The notes: generated by a model not told the origin, from the sequence alone. DNA of 64,000 bases from an uncultured Pelagibacteraceae bacterium (GCA_902598125.1 CACKAJ010000003.1:1-64000); one strand, 5' to 3'; numbered from the stretch's first letter, positions 16,390 to 25,658 are shown. A program made the numbers and translations.

Positions 16390-17312
16390 AAAATTTTATA
16401 AATATATCTGATCATTCATCGAATGATTTAAGAGCTATTATTGATGAAGCAAAAACTAGAAAGCTTAACAGAGAAAATTTAAATAAATCTGCGCCAGATG
16501 AGGATAAACCTTTCGAGGGAAAATCTATGGCGATGATCTTTGAAAAGCCATCTACAAGAACTAGAATGTCTTTTGATATTGCTGTGAAACAATTAGGCGG
16601 TACATCGATTATACTAAATCCAGATGGAATACATTATGGTAAAGGCGATGAAACATTGAAAGATACTGCAAAAGTTTTGACTGAATATATTGATATCGTA
16701 ATGTTAAGAACATCCTCTCATAAAAATCTTGAAGAGTTTGGAAAACATTTAGACATTCCGATTATTAATGGTTTGTCAGATATAGGACATCCTTGTCAAA
16801 TCATGTCAGACATTCTTACATACGAAGAGAGTAATGGAACTATTGAGGGTAAATCAGTTGCATGGCTTGGTGACGGAAACAATAATATGTCTAACTCTCT
16901 AATTGAGGCTGCTGGAAAATTTAAATTTAACTTAAGGATTGCTTGTCCTAAAAAATACTCTCCAAATAAAAAGATACTAAGTTGGGCAAAGAAAAATAAA
17001 GTCAATCTGATTGTCACAACGAAACCTGAAGAAGCTGTGAAAAAATCAGATTGTGTTATGACTGATAAATGGGTCTCTATGAACGATAAAGTAAATAAAA
17101 AAACAAAGAAAAAAATCTTAAAACCTTTTCAAGTAAATAAAAAATTAATGAGTAAAGCTAATTCAGACGCCATTTTTATGCACTGCCTTCCTGTAGGAAG
17201 AGGGGAGGAAGTAACAGACGAAGTGATTGACGGTAAACAATCTGTAGTTTGGAGACAAGCTCTTAACAGAGTACATGCACAAAAAAGTATAATTAAGTGG
17301 TGCTTAGATTAA
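16386..17312 (+). CDS. argF: Ornithine carbamoyltransferase
   Basis: A 308-residue enzyme joining ornithine and carbamoyl phosphate to citrulline. It has the carbamoyl phosphate site EKPSTRTRMSFD near residues 53-64, HPCQIMSD in the middle, the ornithine-side DKWVSM and the C-terminal catalytic HCLPVGRGEEV (Cys and His). Length is standard. It starts within the argD stop and ends on a TTAA palindrome that also contains the stop of the convergent cytochrome c gene, so there is no room for a terminator between them. Confidence 0.96.
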   Translation: MKNFINISDHSSNDLRAIIDEAKTRKLNRENLNKSAPDEDKPFEGKSMAMIFEKPSTRTRMSFDIAVKQLGGTSIILNPDGIHYGKGDETLKDTAKVLTEYIDIVMLRTSSHKNLEEFGKHLDIPIINGLSDIGHPCQIMSDILTYEESNGTIEGKSVAWLGDGNNNMSNSLIEAAGKFKFNLRIACPKKYSPNKKILSWAKKNKVNLIVTTKPEEAVKKSDCVMTDKWVSMNDKVNKKTKKKILKPFQVNKKLMSKANSDAIFMHCLPVGRGEEVTDEVIDGKQSVVWRQALNRVHAQKSIIKWCLD

Positions 17313-17857
17313 GGTAAAGGTTTTGGACTGTTACTTTTAGAGTTCATGTACAAAATTACAGACGCTCTATCTTTTTCTTTTCGTAATCCAGCAAAAGCCA
17401 TTTTAGTTCCTTTAATATGAGCCTGAGGTTTGATTAAGTAGCTATTCATTTCTTCAAAAGACCATTCTTTTCCATGAGCTATCATAGCCTTAGAATATTT
17501 GTAATCACTAACCGATCCAGAGGTCCTACCAATCACACCCCATAGGTTTGGACCAATCATGTTTTTACCACCAACTGCAATTTGATGACAAGCAGTACAT
17601 TTTTTGAAAACCTTTTCTCCGTGAGCGAGATCACCCATAGCTAAAAGAGCTTTAATATCTACAGCTTCTATAACTTTTGCTTCAGCACTATCAGCGGAAG
17701 CATTAGTAGCAGCAACTTCTAAACCCTCAATTTTATAAGCTGACTCCTTAGGTTTTTCAACGTAGAACAAAATATCGGCGAATTTACCAATTCCAATAAT
17801 TATTAATGCAGTAAGAAGTACTGCAGCTATGATTTTATTTATTTCAAAACTATCCAT
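17309..17857 (-). CDS. cycM: Membrane-anchored class I cytochrome c (CycM/c552-like)
   Basis: A 182-residue protein with one N-terminal membrane anchor (about residues 7-30) and a periplasmic c-type haem domain. The haem site is KKCTACHQ near residue 84; the axial methionine is probably in KMAFAGLRKEKD, and the family's MIGPNLWGVIGR lies between. Such anchored cytochromes pass electrons from the bc1 complex to aa3 oxidase in alphaproteobacteria, and the cox genes lie about 32 kb away. A linker rich in Ala and acidic residues separates anchor and haem domain. It is convergent with argF, sharing the TTAA stop palindrome. Confidence 0.85.
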   Translation of the reverse strand: MDSFEINKIIAAVLLTALIIIGIGKFADILFYVEKPKESAYKIEGLEVAATNASADSAEAKVIEAVDIKALLAMGDLAHGEKVFKKCTACHQIAVGGKNMIGPNLWGVIGRTSGSVSDYKYSKAMIAHGKEWSFEEMNSYLIKPQAHIKGTKMAFAGLRKEKDRASVILYMNSKSNSPKPLP

Positions 17858-17929
17858 AATTTTGATAAATACTTAAGTGACGTATAACACGACTTTTATA
17901 AAAAAACTTAAATTACTTAAATTTTTTTT

Positions 17930-17944
17930 GCGTCTTTGAGACGC
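17930..17944 (+). promoter_or_regulatory. Perfect hairpin just upstream of the kdsB start
   Basis: GCGTCT (17930-17935) and AGACGC (17939-17944) form a 6-bp stem with a TTG loop, ending 6 bases before ATG 17951. It is preceded by a T-run rather than followed by one, so it is not a + strand terminator. It covers the place where a ribosome-binding site would lie and could limit kdsB translation. Confidence 0.45.
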
Positions 17945-17950
17945 ATAATT

Positions 17951-18688
17951 ATGAATAAAACTGTAATAATAATACCATCACGATTAGAGGCGGTGAGATT
18001 ACCAAATAAGCCATTAGAACTCATAAATAATAAAGAGATGATTCTTCACGTCTATGAAGCCGCAAAAAAAACAGAAACAGGTGAAGTTTACGTTGCTACT
18101 CCTGACCAAGAAATTGTTAACCTTATAACAGAAAATGGCGGTAAAGCTATTCTTACCGCAATTGATCATCAAACTGGCACTGATCGGGTTTACGAAGTAT
18201 TTAAAAATAAGTTAAAGAGCGAACCAAATATTGTTGTTAACTTACAAGGTGATATGCCAAATATAGATCCTAAAGACATAACTAATTTAATTTCTTATAT
18301 GAACCAAAGAAAATGTGATATTGGGACTTTAGCAAGCTCTTTTGAGTCAGCAAAGGAAATAGCGGATGAAAATAATGTCAAAGTTTCAGTGAGCGGTAAG
18401 TTAGAAAACAATAAATTTGGGCTAGCTACTGATTTTTTTAGAAAAAATACAAAAAACTATAAAAATTTCTATCATCATATTGGTATTTATGCCTTTACTA
18501 ACAAAGCTTTAGTGAGGTATGTAAGTTTAAATAGATCAAAGCTTGAATTAGAGAGGAAATTAGAGCAGTTGAGAGCTTTAGAAAATTCAATGACAATTCA
18601 TGTAGGATATATTAACTCTTCACCATTAAGTGTAGACACTAAAAATGATTTAATAGAAGTTAGAAAATTGATGAAAACTAATGGGTAA
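17951..18688 (+). CDS. kdsB: 3-deoxy-manno-octulosonate cytidylyltransferase (CMP-KDO synthetase)
   Basis: About 245 residues. It activates KDO with CTP for lipopolysaccharide core synthesis, working upstream of WaaA (encoded near 42 kb). Motifs are IIIPSRLEAVRLPNKPL at the N-terminus, TGTDRVYEVF, VNLQGDMPNIDP for metal and nucleotide binding, and YHHIGIYAFTNKAL. ATG 17951 is chosen because the family begins right at this beta strand; an in-frame TTG at 17936 lies inside a hairpin and would add five residues. The stop overlaps pheA by 8 bases. Confidence 0.93.
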   Translation: MNKTVIIIPSRLEAVRLPNKPLELINNKEMILHVYEAAKKTETGEVYVATPDQEIVNLITENGGKAILTAIDHQTGTDRVYEVFKNKLKSEPNIVVNLQGDMPNIDPKDITNLISYMNQRKCDIGTLASSFESAKEIADENNVKVSVSGKLENNKFGLATDFFRKNTKNYKNFYHHIGIYAFTNKALVRYVSLNRSKLELERKLEQLRALENSMTIHVGYINSSPLSVDTKNDLIEVRKLMKTNG

Positions 18689-19523
18689 AATAAAAATTGC
18701 TATTCAAGGAGAGTTGGGAGCTTATTCTCATATTGCGGTAGAAAATATCTATAAAGATGCAGAAATAAAAACATGTTCAACTTTTGAAGATACTTTTAAA
18801 CAAGCTTATAATGACTCAGCCTATAAAATTATAATTCCAATAGAAAATTCTTTGGCGGGGAGAGTTGCAGATATTCATTATTTACTTCCAAAATATAAAT
18901 TACAAATTCATGGAGAGTACTTTCTTCCAGTTGTACATAATTTACTCGGAAAACCGGATGCATCGATTGATGATATTAAGTATGTACGAAGCCACGCTCA
19001 AGCAATTAGTCAATGCCAAAAAATAATTTCTCAAAAAGGTTTTAAACCAATAGTATCGGTTGATACAGCAGGTTCAGCAAAAGATTTAGCTGAAGGAAAA
19101 GATAAATCTATAGCTGCAATTGCCTCAGATCTTTCAGCTAAAATGTATAATCTAAAAATTTTAAAAAAAAATATTGAGGACGATAAAGGAAATGTTACTC
19201 GATTTTTGATTATGGGAAAAAATATCGAACAACCCGAGTATGATAAAAATAAAAAATATATTACAAGCTGTATTTTTAGAGTAAAAAGTGAACCGTCTGC
19301 ACTTTATAAGTGTCTAGGAGGGTTCGCAACTAATCAAGTTAATTTAACGAAGTTAGAAAGTTTTTCTGTCAAAAACACTTTTGACCAAGCAAATTTTTAC
19401 TTAGATTTAGAAGGTCACTTGGAGCAGGATGGAGTAAAAAAGGCTCTTGAAGAACTTGGCTTTCATACTGAGACTTTAAATATCCTTGGAGTATACGAAT
19501 CTTCAACATTTAGGCAAAAATAG
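18681..19523 (+). CDS. pheA: Prephenate dehydratase (monofunctional PheA)
   Basis: A 280-residue enzyme turning prephenate into phenylpyruvate for phenylalanine synthesis. The catalytic domain starts IAIQGELGAYSHIA and contains IPIENSLAGRVADIHYLL, VRSHAQAISQC, the TAGSAKDLAEG loop and NVTRFLIMG. Residues 190-275 form the ACT regulatory domain (CIFRVKSEPSALYKCLGGFA, with the Phe-binding ESF motif in KLESFSV). There is no chorismate mutase domain. It overlaps kdsB by 8 bases, a common alphaproteobacterial pairing, and is followed by the SRP RNA gene. Confidence 0.94.
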   Translation: MGKIKIAIQGELGAYSHIAVENIYKDAEIKTCSTFEDTFKQAYNDSAYKIIIPIENSLAGRVADIHYLLPKYKLQIHGEYFLPVVHNLLGKPDASIDDIKYVRSHAQAISQCQKIISQKGFKPIVSVDTAGSAKDLAEGKDKSIAAIASDLSAKMYNLKILKKNIEDDKGNVTRFLIMGKNIEQPEYDKNKKYITSCIFRVKSEPSALYKCLGGFATNQVNLTKLESFSVKNTFDQANFYLDLEGHLEQDGVKKALEELGFHTETLNILGVYESSTFRQK

Positions 19524-19581
19524 TCCACAAAATTTAAATCAAGTCTTGTAGTATTTAAATCGATCTTGATATACTCATGAT

Positions 19582-19673
19582 GAGGTTGGCATCAGGTGGA
19601 TGTTTCATAAACCCGGTCAGGTCTGAAAAGAAGCAGCCGTAGTGAAAATTTTTCAGGTTGTTGCCTGCCTCTT
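19582..19673 (+). ncRNA. ffs: Signal recognition particle RNA, small bacterial (4.5S) type
   Basis: The universally conserved SRP core is present: GGTCAGGTC (19615-19623), a GAAA tetraloop (19625-19628) and GAAGCAGCC (19630-19638). GAGG at 19582-19585 pairs with CCTC at 19668-19671, giving a single hairpin of about 92 bases. It binds Ffh to target membrane proteins. A -10-like ATATAC lies at 19569-19574, with an upstream TTGTAG as a possible -35. It sits in the 156-base gap between pheA and dnaX and ends about 7 bases before the dnaX start. The exact ends are estimates. Confidence 0.93.
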
Positions 19674-19679
19674 TAAAAA

Positions 19680-21347
19680 ATGACTAATAAAGTTCTAGCA
19701 CTTAAATATAGACCGCAAGAGTTTAAAGATTTAATTGGGCAAGAGATCATGGCTCAAACAATTACTAATGCAATCAAACTTGGAAAAACCCCAAATGCAT
19801 ATTTATTAACTGGAATAAGAGGTGTAGGTAAAACTACAACAGCTCGTTTAATTGCAAAAGCTTTAAATTGTACAAAAAATTTTTCTATAGGAGAGAAGTG
19901 TAGCGCAAGTGAGAAGTGTCATTGTAAAGAAATTGTCGACTCTAATCATATGGATGTTTTAGAAATGGATGCTGCATCTAAAACTGGTATAGATGACGTA
20001 AGAGAATTAATTGAAAATTCGAAGTACAGCCCAACTAGTGCAAAGTTTAAAATATTTATAATTGATGAAGTGCACATGCTTTCAAAACAAGCATTTAACG
20101 GATTACTTAAAACTTTAGAAGAACCGCCGCCAAGTTTAAAATTTATATTAGCAACCACTGAGGTAAGAAAAATACCTGTAACTATTTTATCAAGATGTCA
20201 AAGATTTGATCTTAAAAGAGTTAGTGTAGAGCAACTTTGTGAGCATCTTAAGAAAATAGCAGTTAAAGAAAAAGGAAAAATATCTGAGGATGCTATAAAA
20301 CTTATCGCGAGAACTTCAGAGGGATCAGTTCGAGACTCAATATCATTGTTAGATAGAGCTTTACTTTCTCAATCTATTAATGAAAACAAACAAATAGAGG
20401 AACCTGATGTTAGGATGATGTTAGGATTGGCAGATAAAAGCAAAGTTATCACACTGTTTAAAGAAGTTTTGAGCGGCAATGAAAAGAATGCTTTAAACAT
20501 ATTAAAAGAATTAATAAATGACGGTATAGATGCCAAGAATTTTCTGAATGATATTTTAGAAGTTCTTTATCTTTTTAGCAGAAGAATTGGCTTGGGAACT
20601 ATTGAAAAAGATATGTCAGTGTCAGAGGCTGAAGTACAAATGATTGATCAGTATTCAAAAAACATTGACATGCAAGATATAGGATTATTTTGGCAGCTTA
20701 CAATTAAAACTATTGATGATTTGAGAATTGTAGGAAATGAAAATTTAACATTGGAAATGTATGTAATGCAGTTAGTATATTTGAAAAGTATAGACACAAA
20801 AAAACAAATTTCAAATTTAGAAAATGAAAGTAGCAGACTATCTAGCGATACTATGGTTGGAAAAAAAATTGACGATCAACAGATGGACAATATTCCTAAT
20901 CAAATAAAAAACCAACTTAAGAATATAAATCAAATAAAAACTAGTCCAATTAAAAATTTATCCAAAGAAAATCAAAAAACAAAAATTGAAATAAAAAGTT
21001 TTCAAGATTTAATCTATTTAGCTAATAAAGAAAAAGAAATAGAACTTAAGTATGATCTCGAGAGAAATGTAAAATTAGTAAGCTTTAATAAAGGTAAAAT
21101 TGATATAAGCTTTAACGAAAAACTGAACAAAAATTTTATAAAAAACCTCACAGAAAAATTATTATCATGGACAGGTGAAAGATGGATTATCTCTTTGAGT
21201 AAAAATCATGATGCAAAGAGTGTTTATGAAAAAAATTTAGAAAATAAGGATAACATGATTGAAGAATTTAAGAAAAGTAAAGCAGCTCAAGATATACAAA
21301 AAGCTTTTCCAGATGTACAGTTAGTTGATTTAACAGAAGAGGAATAA
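19680..21347 (+). CDS. dnaX: DNA polymerase III subunits tau/gamma
   Basis: A 555-residue clamp-loader subunit. Walker A is GIRGVGKTTTA (45-55), a four-cysteine zinc module spans about 64-82, Walker B is IFIIDEVHML, sensor 1 is EVRKIPVTILSRCQRFD, and GSVRDSISLLDRA is sensor 2. Domain III ends near residue 365. A Lys/Asn/Gln-rich linker and a C-terminal domain follow (tau). An A8 run at codons 394-396 would give a shortened gamma form by a -1 shift. It is the first gene of dnaX-ybaB-recR, the classical bacterial order. ATG 19680 lies directly after the SRP RNA. Confidence 0.95.
   Translation: MTNKVLALKYRPQEFKDLIGQEIMAQTITNAIKLGKTPNAYLLTGIRGVGKTTTARLIAKALNCTKNFSIGEKCSASEKCHCKEIVDSNHMDVLEMDAASKTGIDDVRELIENSKYSPTSAKFKIFIIDEVHMLSKQAFNGLLKTLEEPPPSLKFILATTEVRKIPVTILSRCQRFDLKRVSVEQLCEHLKKIAVKEKGKISEDAIKLIARTSEGSVRDSISLLDRALLSQSINENKQIEEPDVRMMLGLADKSKVITLFKEVLSGNEKNALNILKELINDGIDAKNFLNDILEVLYLFSRRIGLGTIEKDMSVSEAEVQMIDQYSKNIDMQDIGLFWQLTIKTIDDLRIVGNENLTLEMYVMQLVYLKSIDTKKQISNLENESSRLSSDTMVGKKIDDQQMDNIPNQIKNQLKNINQIKTSPIKNLSKENQKTKIEIKSFQDLIYLANKEKEIELKYDLERNVKLVSFNKGKIDISFNEKLNKNFIKNLTEKLLSWTGERWIISLSKNHDAKSVYEKNLENKDNMIEEFKKSKAAQDIQKAFPDVQLVDLTEEE
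20859..20872 (+). other. Possible slippage site in dnaX giving a gamma-length product
   Basis: Eight A's (20861-20868) follow GG in the linker after domain III. Reading in frame is GGA AAA AAA ATT GAC. A -1 shift, or one extra A in the transcript, reads AAA AAT TGA and stops at 20870-20872, yielding a product of about 397 residues, close to E. coli gamma (431). A 4-bp hairpin (TTGA CGA TCAA) follows. A-runs are common in this genome, so chance is possible. Confidence 0.35.
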
Positions 21348-21668
21348 ATGACAAATTTTTCTGATATGCTTTCAAAGGCAAAAGCGATGCAAGAGAAAAT
21401 GAAAGAAGCTCAAGACCAAATAAAAAAAATTGAAGTCGAGGGTGAAGCTGGAGGAAACCTTGTAAAGGTTAGATTGTCAGGAGATTATGAATTAAAATCT
21501 ATTACTATTAGTGATGCTGCAAAAAAAGAGAGTCAAGAAATAATTAATGATTTAATAATTGCAGCTTATAATAATGCAAAAGAGAACTTAAAAAGAAAAT
21601 CTGCTGAAGAGCTTTCTAAAGTGACAGGTGGACTTAATCTACCCTTAGATTTTAAACTTCCTTTCTAA
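21348..21668 (+). CDS. ybaB: YbaB/EbfC-family nucleoid-associated protein
   Basis: A 106-residue DNA-binding protein with the family layout: an N-terminal helix (MLSKAKAMQEKMKEAQDQIKK), a beta sheet (VRLSGDYELKSITIS) and C-terminal helices ending in the conserved VTGGLNLP. It forms dimers that bind DNA and is nearly always located between dnaX and recR, as found at this locus. It begins immediately after the dnaX stop, and its stop overlaps the recR start by one base. It is thought to help in nucleoid organisation or repair. Confidence 0.95.
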   Translation: MTNFSDMLSKAKAMQEKMKEAQDQIKKIEVEGEAGGNLVKVRLSGDYELKSITISDAAKKESQEIINDLIIAAYNNAKENLKRKSAEELSKVTGGLNLPLDFKLPF

Positions 21669-22273
21669 TGGATAATGAAATTCCAGAAATAAACGAATTA
21701 ATCCAGCAATTCTCTAAATTACCTGGATTAGGACCAAAGTCAGCAAAAAGAATAATACTTAAGTTGATTAACAATAAAGATGGTATGGTTAAACCTTTAG
21801 CTAAATCTCTAGCTGAGGTTTATAAAAAAGTTGTTAGGTGTGTAGATTGTGGAAATTTAAAGATAATCGATAAAGTTTGTATTTGTTCTTCTGACAACTC
21901 TTATGACAAGATTTGTGTTGTAGAAAATTTAGCTGATATGTGGGTTATCGACTCTGCAAATATTTACAAGGGCCATTATCATATTTTAGGAGGAACATTA
22001 AACTCAAACGAAAATCATGAGCAAAAAAATCTTTTAATTGAGTCCCTTGTCAAAAGAATTAAAAAAAATAATTTAAAAGAAGTGATTATTGCTACCAGCG
22101 CTACAGTTGAGGGTCAAACCACAGCCCATTATATTGAAGATACTATAAAAAACGATAAGCTTAAGATCACCAAGTTGGCTCAAGGCCTACCTGTTGGTGG
22201 AGAAATTGAACAGTTAGATGATGGAACTTTATTTTCAGCTTTTAAAAATAGAGTCCCAGTTACTGGAAGTTAA
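21668..22273 (+). CDS. recR: Recombination mediator protein RecR
   Basis: A 201-residue protein of standard length. The helix-hairpin-helix is [12 protein letters not shown] (about 18-30), followed by a zinc finger ([17 protein letters not shown]), a Toprim domain ([14 protein letters not shown]...YHILGGTLN) and the C-terminal [12 protein letters not shown] with a Walker-B-like [20 protein letters not shown]. With RecO and RecF it loads RecA on SSB-coated DNA. It ends on a TTAA word that also holds the malate synthase stop on the other strand, so the two genes overlap by four bases. Confidence 0.95.
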   Translation: MDNEIPEINELIQQFSKLPGLGPKSAKRIILKLINNKDGMVKPLAKSLAEVYKKVVRCVDCGNLKIIDKVCICSSDNSYDKICVVENLADMWVIDSANIYKGHYHILGGTLNSNENHEQKNLLIESLVKRIKKNNLKEVIIATSATVEGQTTAHYIEDTIKNDKLKITKLAQGLPVGGEIEQLDDGTLFSAFKNRVPVTGS

Positions 22274-24414
22274 TTACCTGCTTTTTTTTCTAATCTTTTT
22301 TGGTGGAGCAAAGGTTCTGTATATCCGGATGGTTGGGTACGACCTTTAAATACAAGATCGCAAGCAGCTGAGAAAGCTACAGACTCGTTGAAGTTATTTG
22401 ACATTTTTTGATAAGCAGGATCATTTTTATTTTGTTCATCAACAATTTTAGCCATTTTCTTCATCACTTCCATAACTTGATCTTCTTTGCAAATTCCGTG
22501 ATGCAACCAGTTTGCAATATGTTGAGAAGAAATTCTAAGTGTCGCTCTATCTTCCATAAGACCTACGTTATTTATGTCTGGAACTTTTGAGCAACCTACA
22601 CCTTGATTAATCCATCTTACTACATATCCTAAAATCCCTTGTGCATTATTTTCTAACTCTCGGTTGATATCATCTACCGCCCAATTAGGTCTATCTGCTG
22701 TAGGTATTTCCAAAATATCATTTAGTTTAGCTTTAGATCTTGATTTGATATTATTTTGCTCTTTAAAAACATTAACTTTATGATAATGCATCGAATGTAA
22801 AGTAGCTGCAGTAGGTGAAGGGACCCAGGCACAATTGGCTCCAGATTTAGGGTGATCTATTTTTTGATCCATCATATTTGCCATCTGATCTGGCATAGCC
22901 CACATACCTTTTCCAATTTGAGCTTTACCTGAAAAACCACAACTTAATCCAACATCTACATTCCAGTTTTCGTAAGTGCTAAGCCAAGTAGATTTTTTCA
23001 TATCTCCTTTAAAGATCATTGGCCCAGCTTCAAAAGATGTGTGCATTTCATCTCCTGTTCGGTCTAAGAAACCTGTATTAATAAAAACAATTCTATTTTT
23101 TACCTGCCTGATACATTCTTTTAAATTAACTGTAGTTCTTCTTTCTTCATCCATTATTCCAACTTTAATAGAGTATTTTTTTATTCCCAAAACCTCCTCA
23201 ACTTTTTCAAACAATGTATTAGTGAAAGCCACTTCTTCTGGTCCATGCATTTTTGGCTTAACAATATAGACTGATCCAGTTCTTGAATTTTTTTTATTTT
23301 TAAAGTCATGAAGAGCACATAGCGTAGATATAAATGCATCCATTATGCCTTCTGGTATCTCTGCACCGTCTTCAAGTATGATAGCTGGGTTGGTCATTAA
23401 ATGACCTACATTCCTATTTAATAACAAAGCTCTGCCATGCAGATTAATTTTATTTCCGTCCTTTGATATATAAGTTCTATCTGGATTTAATTTTCTAACA
23501 AATTTTTTTCCGTTTTTTTCCATATTGGCAATCAAATTGCCTTTCATTAAACCTAGCCAATTACGATAGCATTTTACCTTATCTTCAGCATCGACTGCAG
23601 CAACAGAGTCCTCATTATCAATTATTGTTGAAAGAGCAGACTCAACAATAAAATCCGAGATTGATGCTTTATCAATTTTTCCAATAAAATGATTAGGATC
23701 AATTTTAATTTCAATATGTAAATTATTATTTTTTAATAAAATTGACTTAAGTTTCTCCTTTTCACCATTGTATCCAATAAATTGATTTCTATTTTTTAAA
23801 TATATTTCTTTTTTTTCTATAAAAAACACCATGTCACTATCTCTAACTTTCATTCCAGAAATTTCATTCCAGCTTCCATTTTCAAGTGGGGTAATTTCGT
23901 CTAGAAATTTTCTTACATAAGCTATGACTGTCTGAGCTCTTTGTTCATTGAAATCTTTACCTTTGTCGCCAGGGATTACATCAGTTCCATACAAGGCGTC
24001 ATATAAACTCCCCCATCGAGCGTTAGCTGCATTTAAAGCGTACCTAGCATTATCGACCGGAACAACAAGTTGAGGACCAGCAATCTTTGCTATCTCATCA
24101 TCTACATCTGCTGTTTCAATATTAAATTGTTCTTTTTCTTCAACAATATAGGTAATAGATTTTAAAAAATCCAAATACTCTTTTTTATTTAATTCTTTCC
24201 CTTTATTTATTTTGTGCCACTCATCAATTTTTTTTTGAATGTCTTCCCTTTTTTGAATCAGCTTCTTATTTATAGGTGCAAGTTCATGAACAGTTTTTCC
24301 AAATTTAGTCCAAAATTCTTCAGATTTTATATTAGTTCCAGGAATAATTTCATTATTAACAAAATCAAATAATTTTGTACTAATTTTTAGCCCGTTTTTC
24401 TCTGTAATACTCAT
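22270..24414 (-). CDS. glcB: Malate synthase G
   Basis: A 714-residue enzyme condensing glyoxylate with acetyl-CoA to malate, the usual isoform G length of about 720. Visible regions include the catalytic-loop [71 protein letters not shown] and the C-terminal [17 protein letters not shown]11 cells use this enzyme to feed glyoxylate from glycine and glycolate into the TCA cycle. Only 57 bases separate its ATG from the divergent accA start, so no glycine riboswitch of the kind reported upstream of SAR11 malate synthase fits in front of it. Confidence 0.95.
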   Translation of the reverse strand: MSITEKNGLKISTKLFDFVNNEIIPGTNIKSEEFWTKFGKTVHELAPINKKLIQKREDIQKKIDEWHKINKGKELNKKEYLDFLKSITYIVEEKEQFNIETADVDDEIAKIAGPQLVVPVDNARYALNAANARWGSLYDALYGTDVIPGDKGKDFNEQRAQTVIAYVRKFLDEITPLENGSWNEISGMKVRDSDMVFFIEKKEIYLKNRNQFIGYNGEKEKLKSILLKNNNLHIEIKIDPNHFIGKIDKASISDFIVESALSTIIDNEDSVAAVDAEDKVKCYRNWLGLMKGNLIANMEKNGKKFVRKLNPDRTYISKDGNKINLHGRALLLNRNVGHLMTNPAIILEDGAEIPEGIMDAFISTLCALHDFKNKKNSRTGSVYIVKPKMHGPEEVAFTNTLFEKVEEVLGIKKYSIKVGIMDEERRTTVNLKECIRQVKNRIVFINTGFLDRTGDEMHTSFEAGPMIFKGDMKKSTWLSTYENWNVDVGLSCGFSGKAQIGKGMWAMPDQMANMMDQKIDHPKSGANCAWVPSPTAATLHSMHYHKVNVFKEQNNIKSRSKAKLNDILEIPTADRPNWAVDDINRELENNAQGILGYVVRWINQGVGCSKVPDINNVGLMEDRATLRISSQHIANWLHHGICKEDQVMEVMKKMAKIVDEQNKNDPAYQKMSNNFNESVAFSAACDLVFKGRTQPSGYTEPLLHQKRLEKKAGN

Positions 24415-24471
24415 AGTAACCGATCTTTACATTTTATTATAATACATTAATAGTAGCATTATTAGCTCAGT

Positions 24472-25578
24472 ATGAAAAATTATTTAGAATTTGAAAAAGA
24501 GATTAAAGCATTAGAAGAAGAAGTTGATGCTCTAAAAAGTCCATTTGGTTCTGAGGGAATTTCTGAAGTTGATACTAAAAAAATCAAAAATACACAAAAT
24601 GAGATAAATGAAAAACTTAAAGAGACATATGCAAATTTAAATAGCTGGCAAAAAACTCAAGTCGCAAGACACGAAGATAGACCAAAGGCAAATTTTTATA
24701 TAAAAAAAATATTCTCTCAATTTACATTATTGTCTGGTGATCGTTATTTTGGTGATGACAAATCTGTTATTGCTGGATTTGGTTTAATCGATAACAAATC
24801 CGTTTTAATTATTGGTCAAGAAAAAGGCGAGGATCTTAACAGCAGAATTGAAAGAAACTTTGGGATGATGAGACCAGAGGGATATAGAAAATGTATAAGA
24901 TTAATGAAATTAGCTGATCGTTTTCAAATTCCAGTCGTTAGTTTTATCGATACACCTGGAGCTTACCCAGGACTAGGAGCTGAGCAAAGAGGACAAGCTT
25001 CAGCAATTGCAAATTCAATTGAATGCTGTATGTCATTGACTGTACCTAACTTATCAATAATTATTGGAGAAGGTGGCTCAGGTGGAGCTATAGCATTAGC
25101 ATCATCAAATAAAGTTATTATGTTAGAGAACTCAATTTATTCAGTAATCTCTCCCGAAGGATGTGCCTCAATACTTTGGCGTGATCCAAGTAAATCATTA
25201 CAAGCAGCTGAAGCAATGAAACTTACGGCAAAAGATTTATTAAAACTTGGAGTAATAGACGAGATTATTGCTGAACCTATAGGTGGAGCACATAGAGACC
25301 CAGAAAGAATAGCTGGAGATATAAAAAATTCAATAATTAAGAATTTAAAAAGTTTTGAAAATTTAAGTAAAGAGGAAATTTATGATCATAGAAAAGCAAA
25401 ATTTCTTCAGATAGGTAGAGGTCAAGGCTTTAGTAAATCTACTAATCTTGAGGGCCATGGCTTAACTTATAAAAATTCAAATATACAAAAATTAGTGTCA
25501 CATATTGACAAAAATAAACTTTTTTACGCTGGAATAGCCTTATTAGGCTTAACAAGCCTAATTGCCCTTATATATTGA
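24472..25578 (+). CDS. accA: Acetyl-CoA carboxylase carboxyltransferase subunit alpha with C-terminal membrane helix
   Basis: A 368-residue AccA, about 50 longer than the usual 317-320. The first 320 residues are standard: YLEFEKEIKALEEEVDAL, FIDTPGAYPGLGAEQRGQ, GEGGSGGAIALA, SVISPEGCASILWRD, and the C-terminal EPIGGAHRDP. With AccD it transfers carboxyl groups to acetyl-CoA to make malonyl-CoA. The extra tail ends in a clear membrane helix (about residues 348-368, LFYAGIALLGLTSLIALIY), which suggests membrane tethering of the carboxyltransferase. It is divergent from malate synthase. Confidence 0.94.
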   Translation: MKNYLEFEKEIKALEEEVDALKSPFGSEGISEVDTKKIKNTQNEINEKLKETYANLNSWQKTQVARHEDRPKANFYIKKIFSQFTLLSGDRYFGDDKSVIAGFGLIDNKSVLIIGQEKGEDLNSRIERNFGMMRPEGYRKCIRLMKLADRFQIPVVSFIDTPGAYPGLGAEQRGQASAIANSIECCMSLTVPNLSIIIGEGGSGGAIALASSNKVIMLENSIYSVISPEGCASILWRDPSKSLQAAEAMKLTAKDLLKLGVIDEIIAEPIGGAHRDPERIAGDIKNSIIKNLKSFENLSKEEIYDHRKAKFLQIGRGQGFSKSTNLEGHGLTYKNSNIQKLVSHIDKNKLFYAGIALLGLTSLIALIY

Positions 25579-25658
25579 GCATTGTTGCAAAAAAACAATT
25601 CAATTAAAAAATATTTTTTCCCATTGACTTTTATTGCTCAAATCTATTTAAGAGGCAA

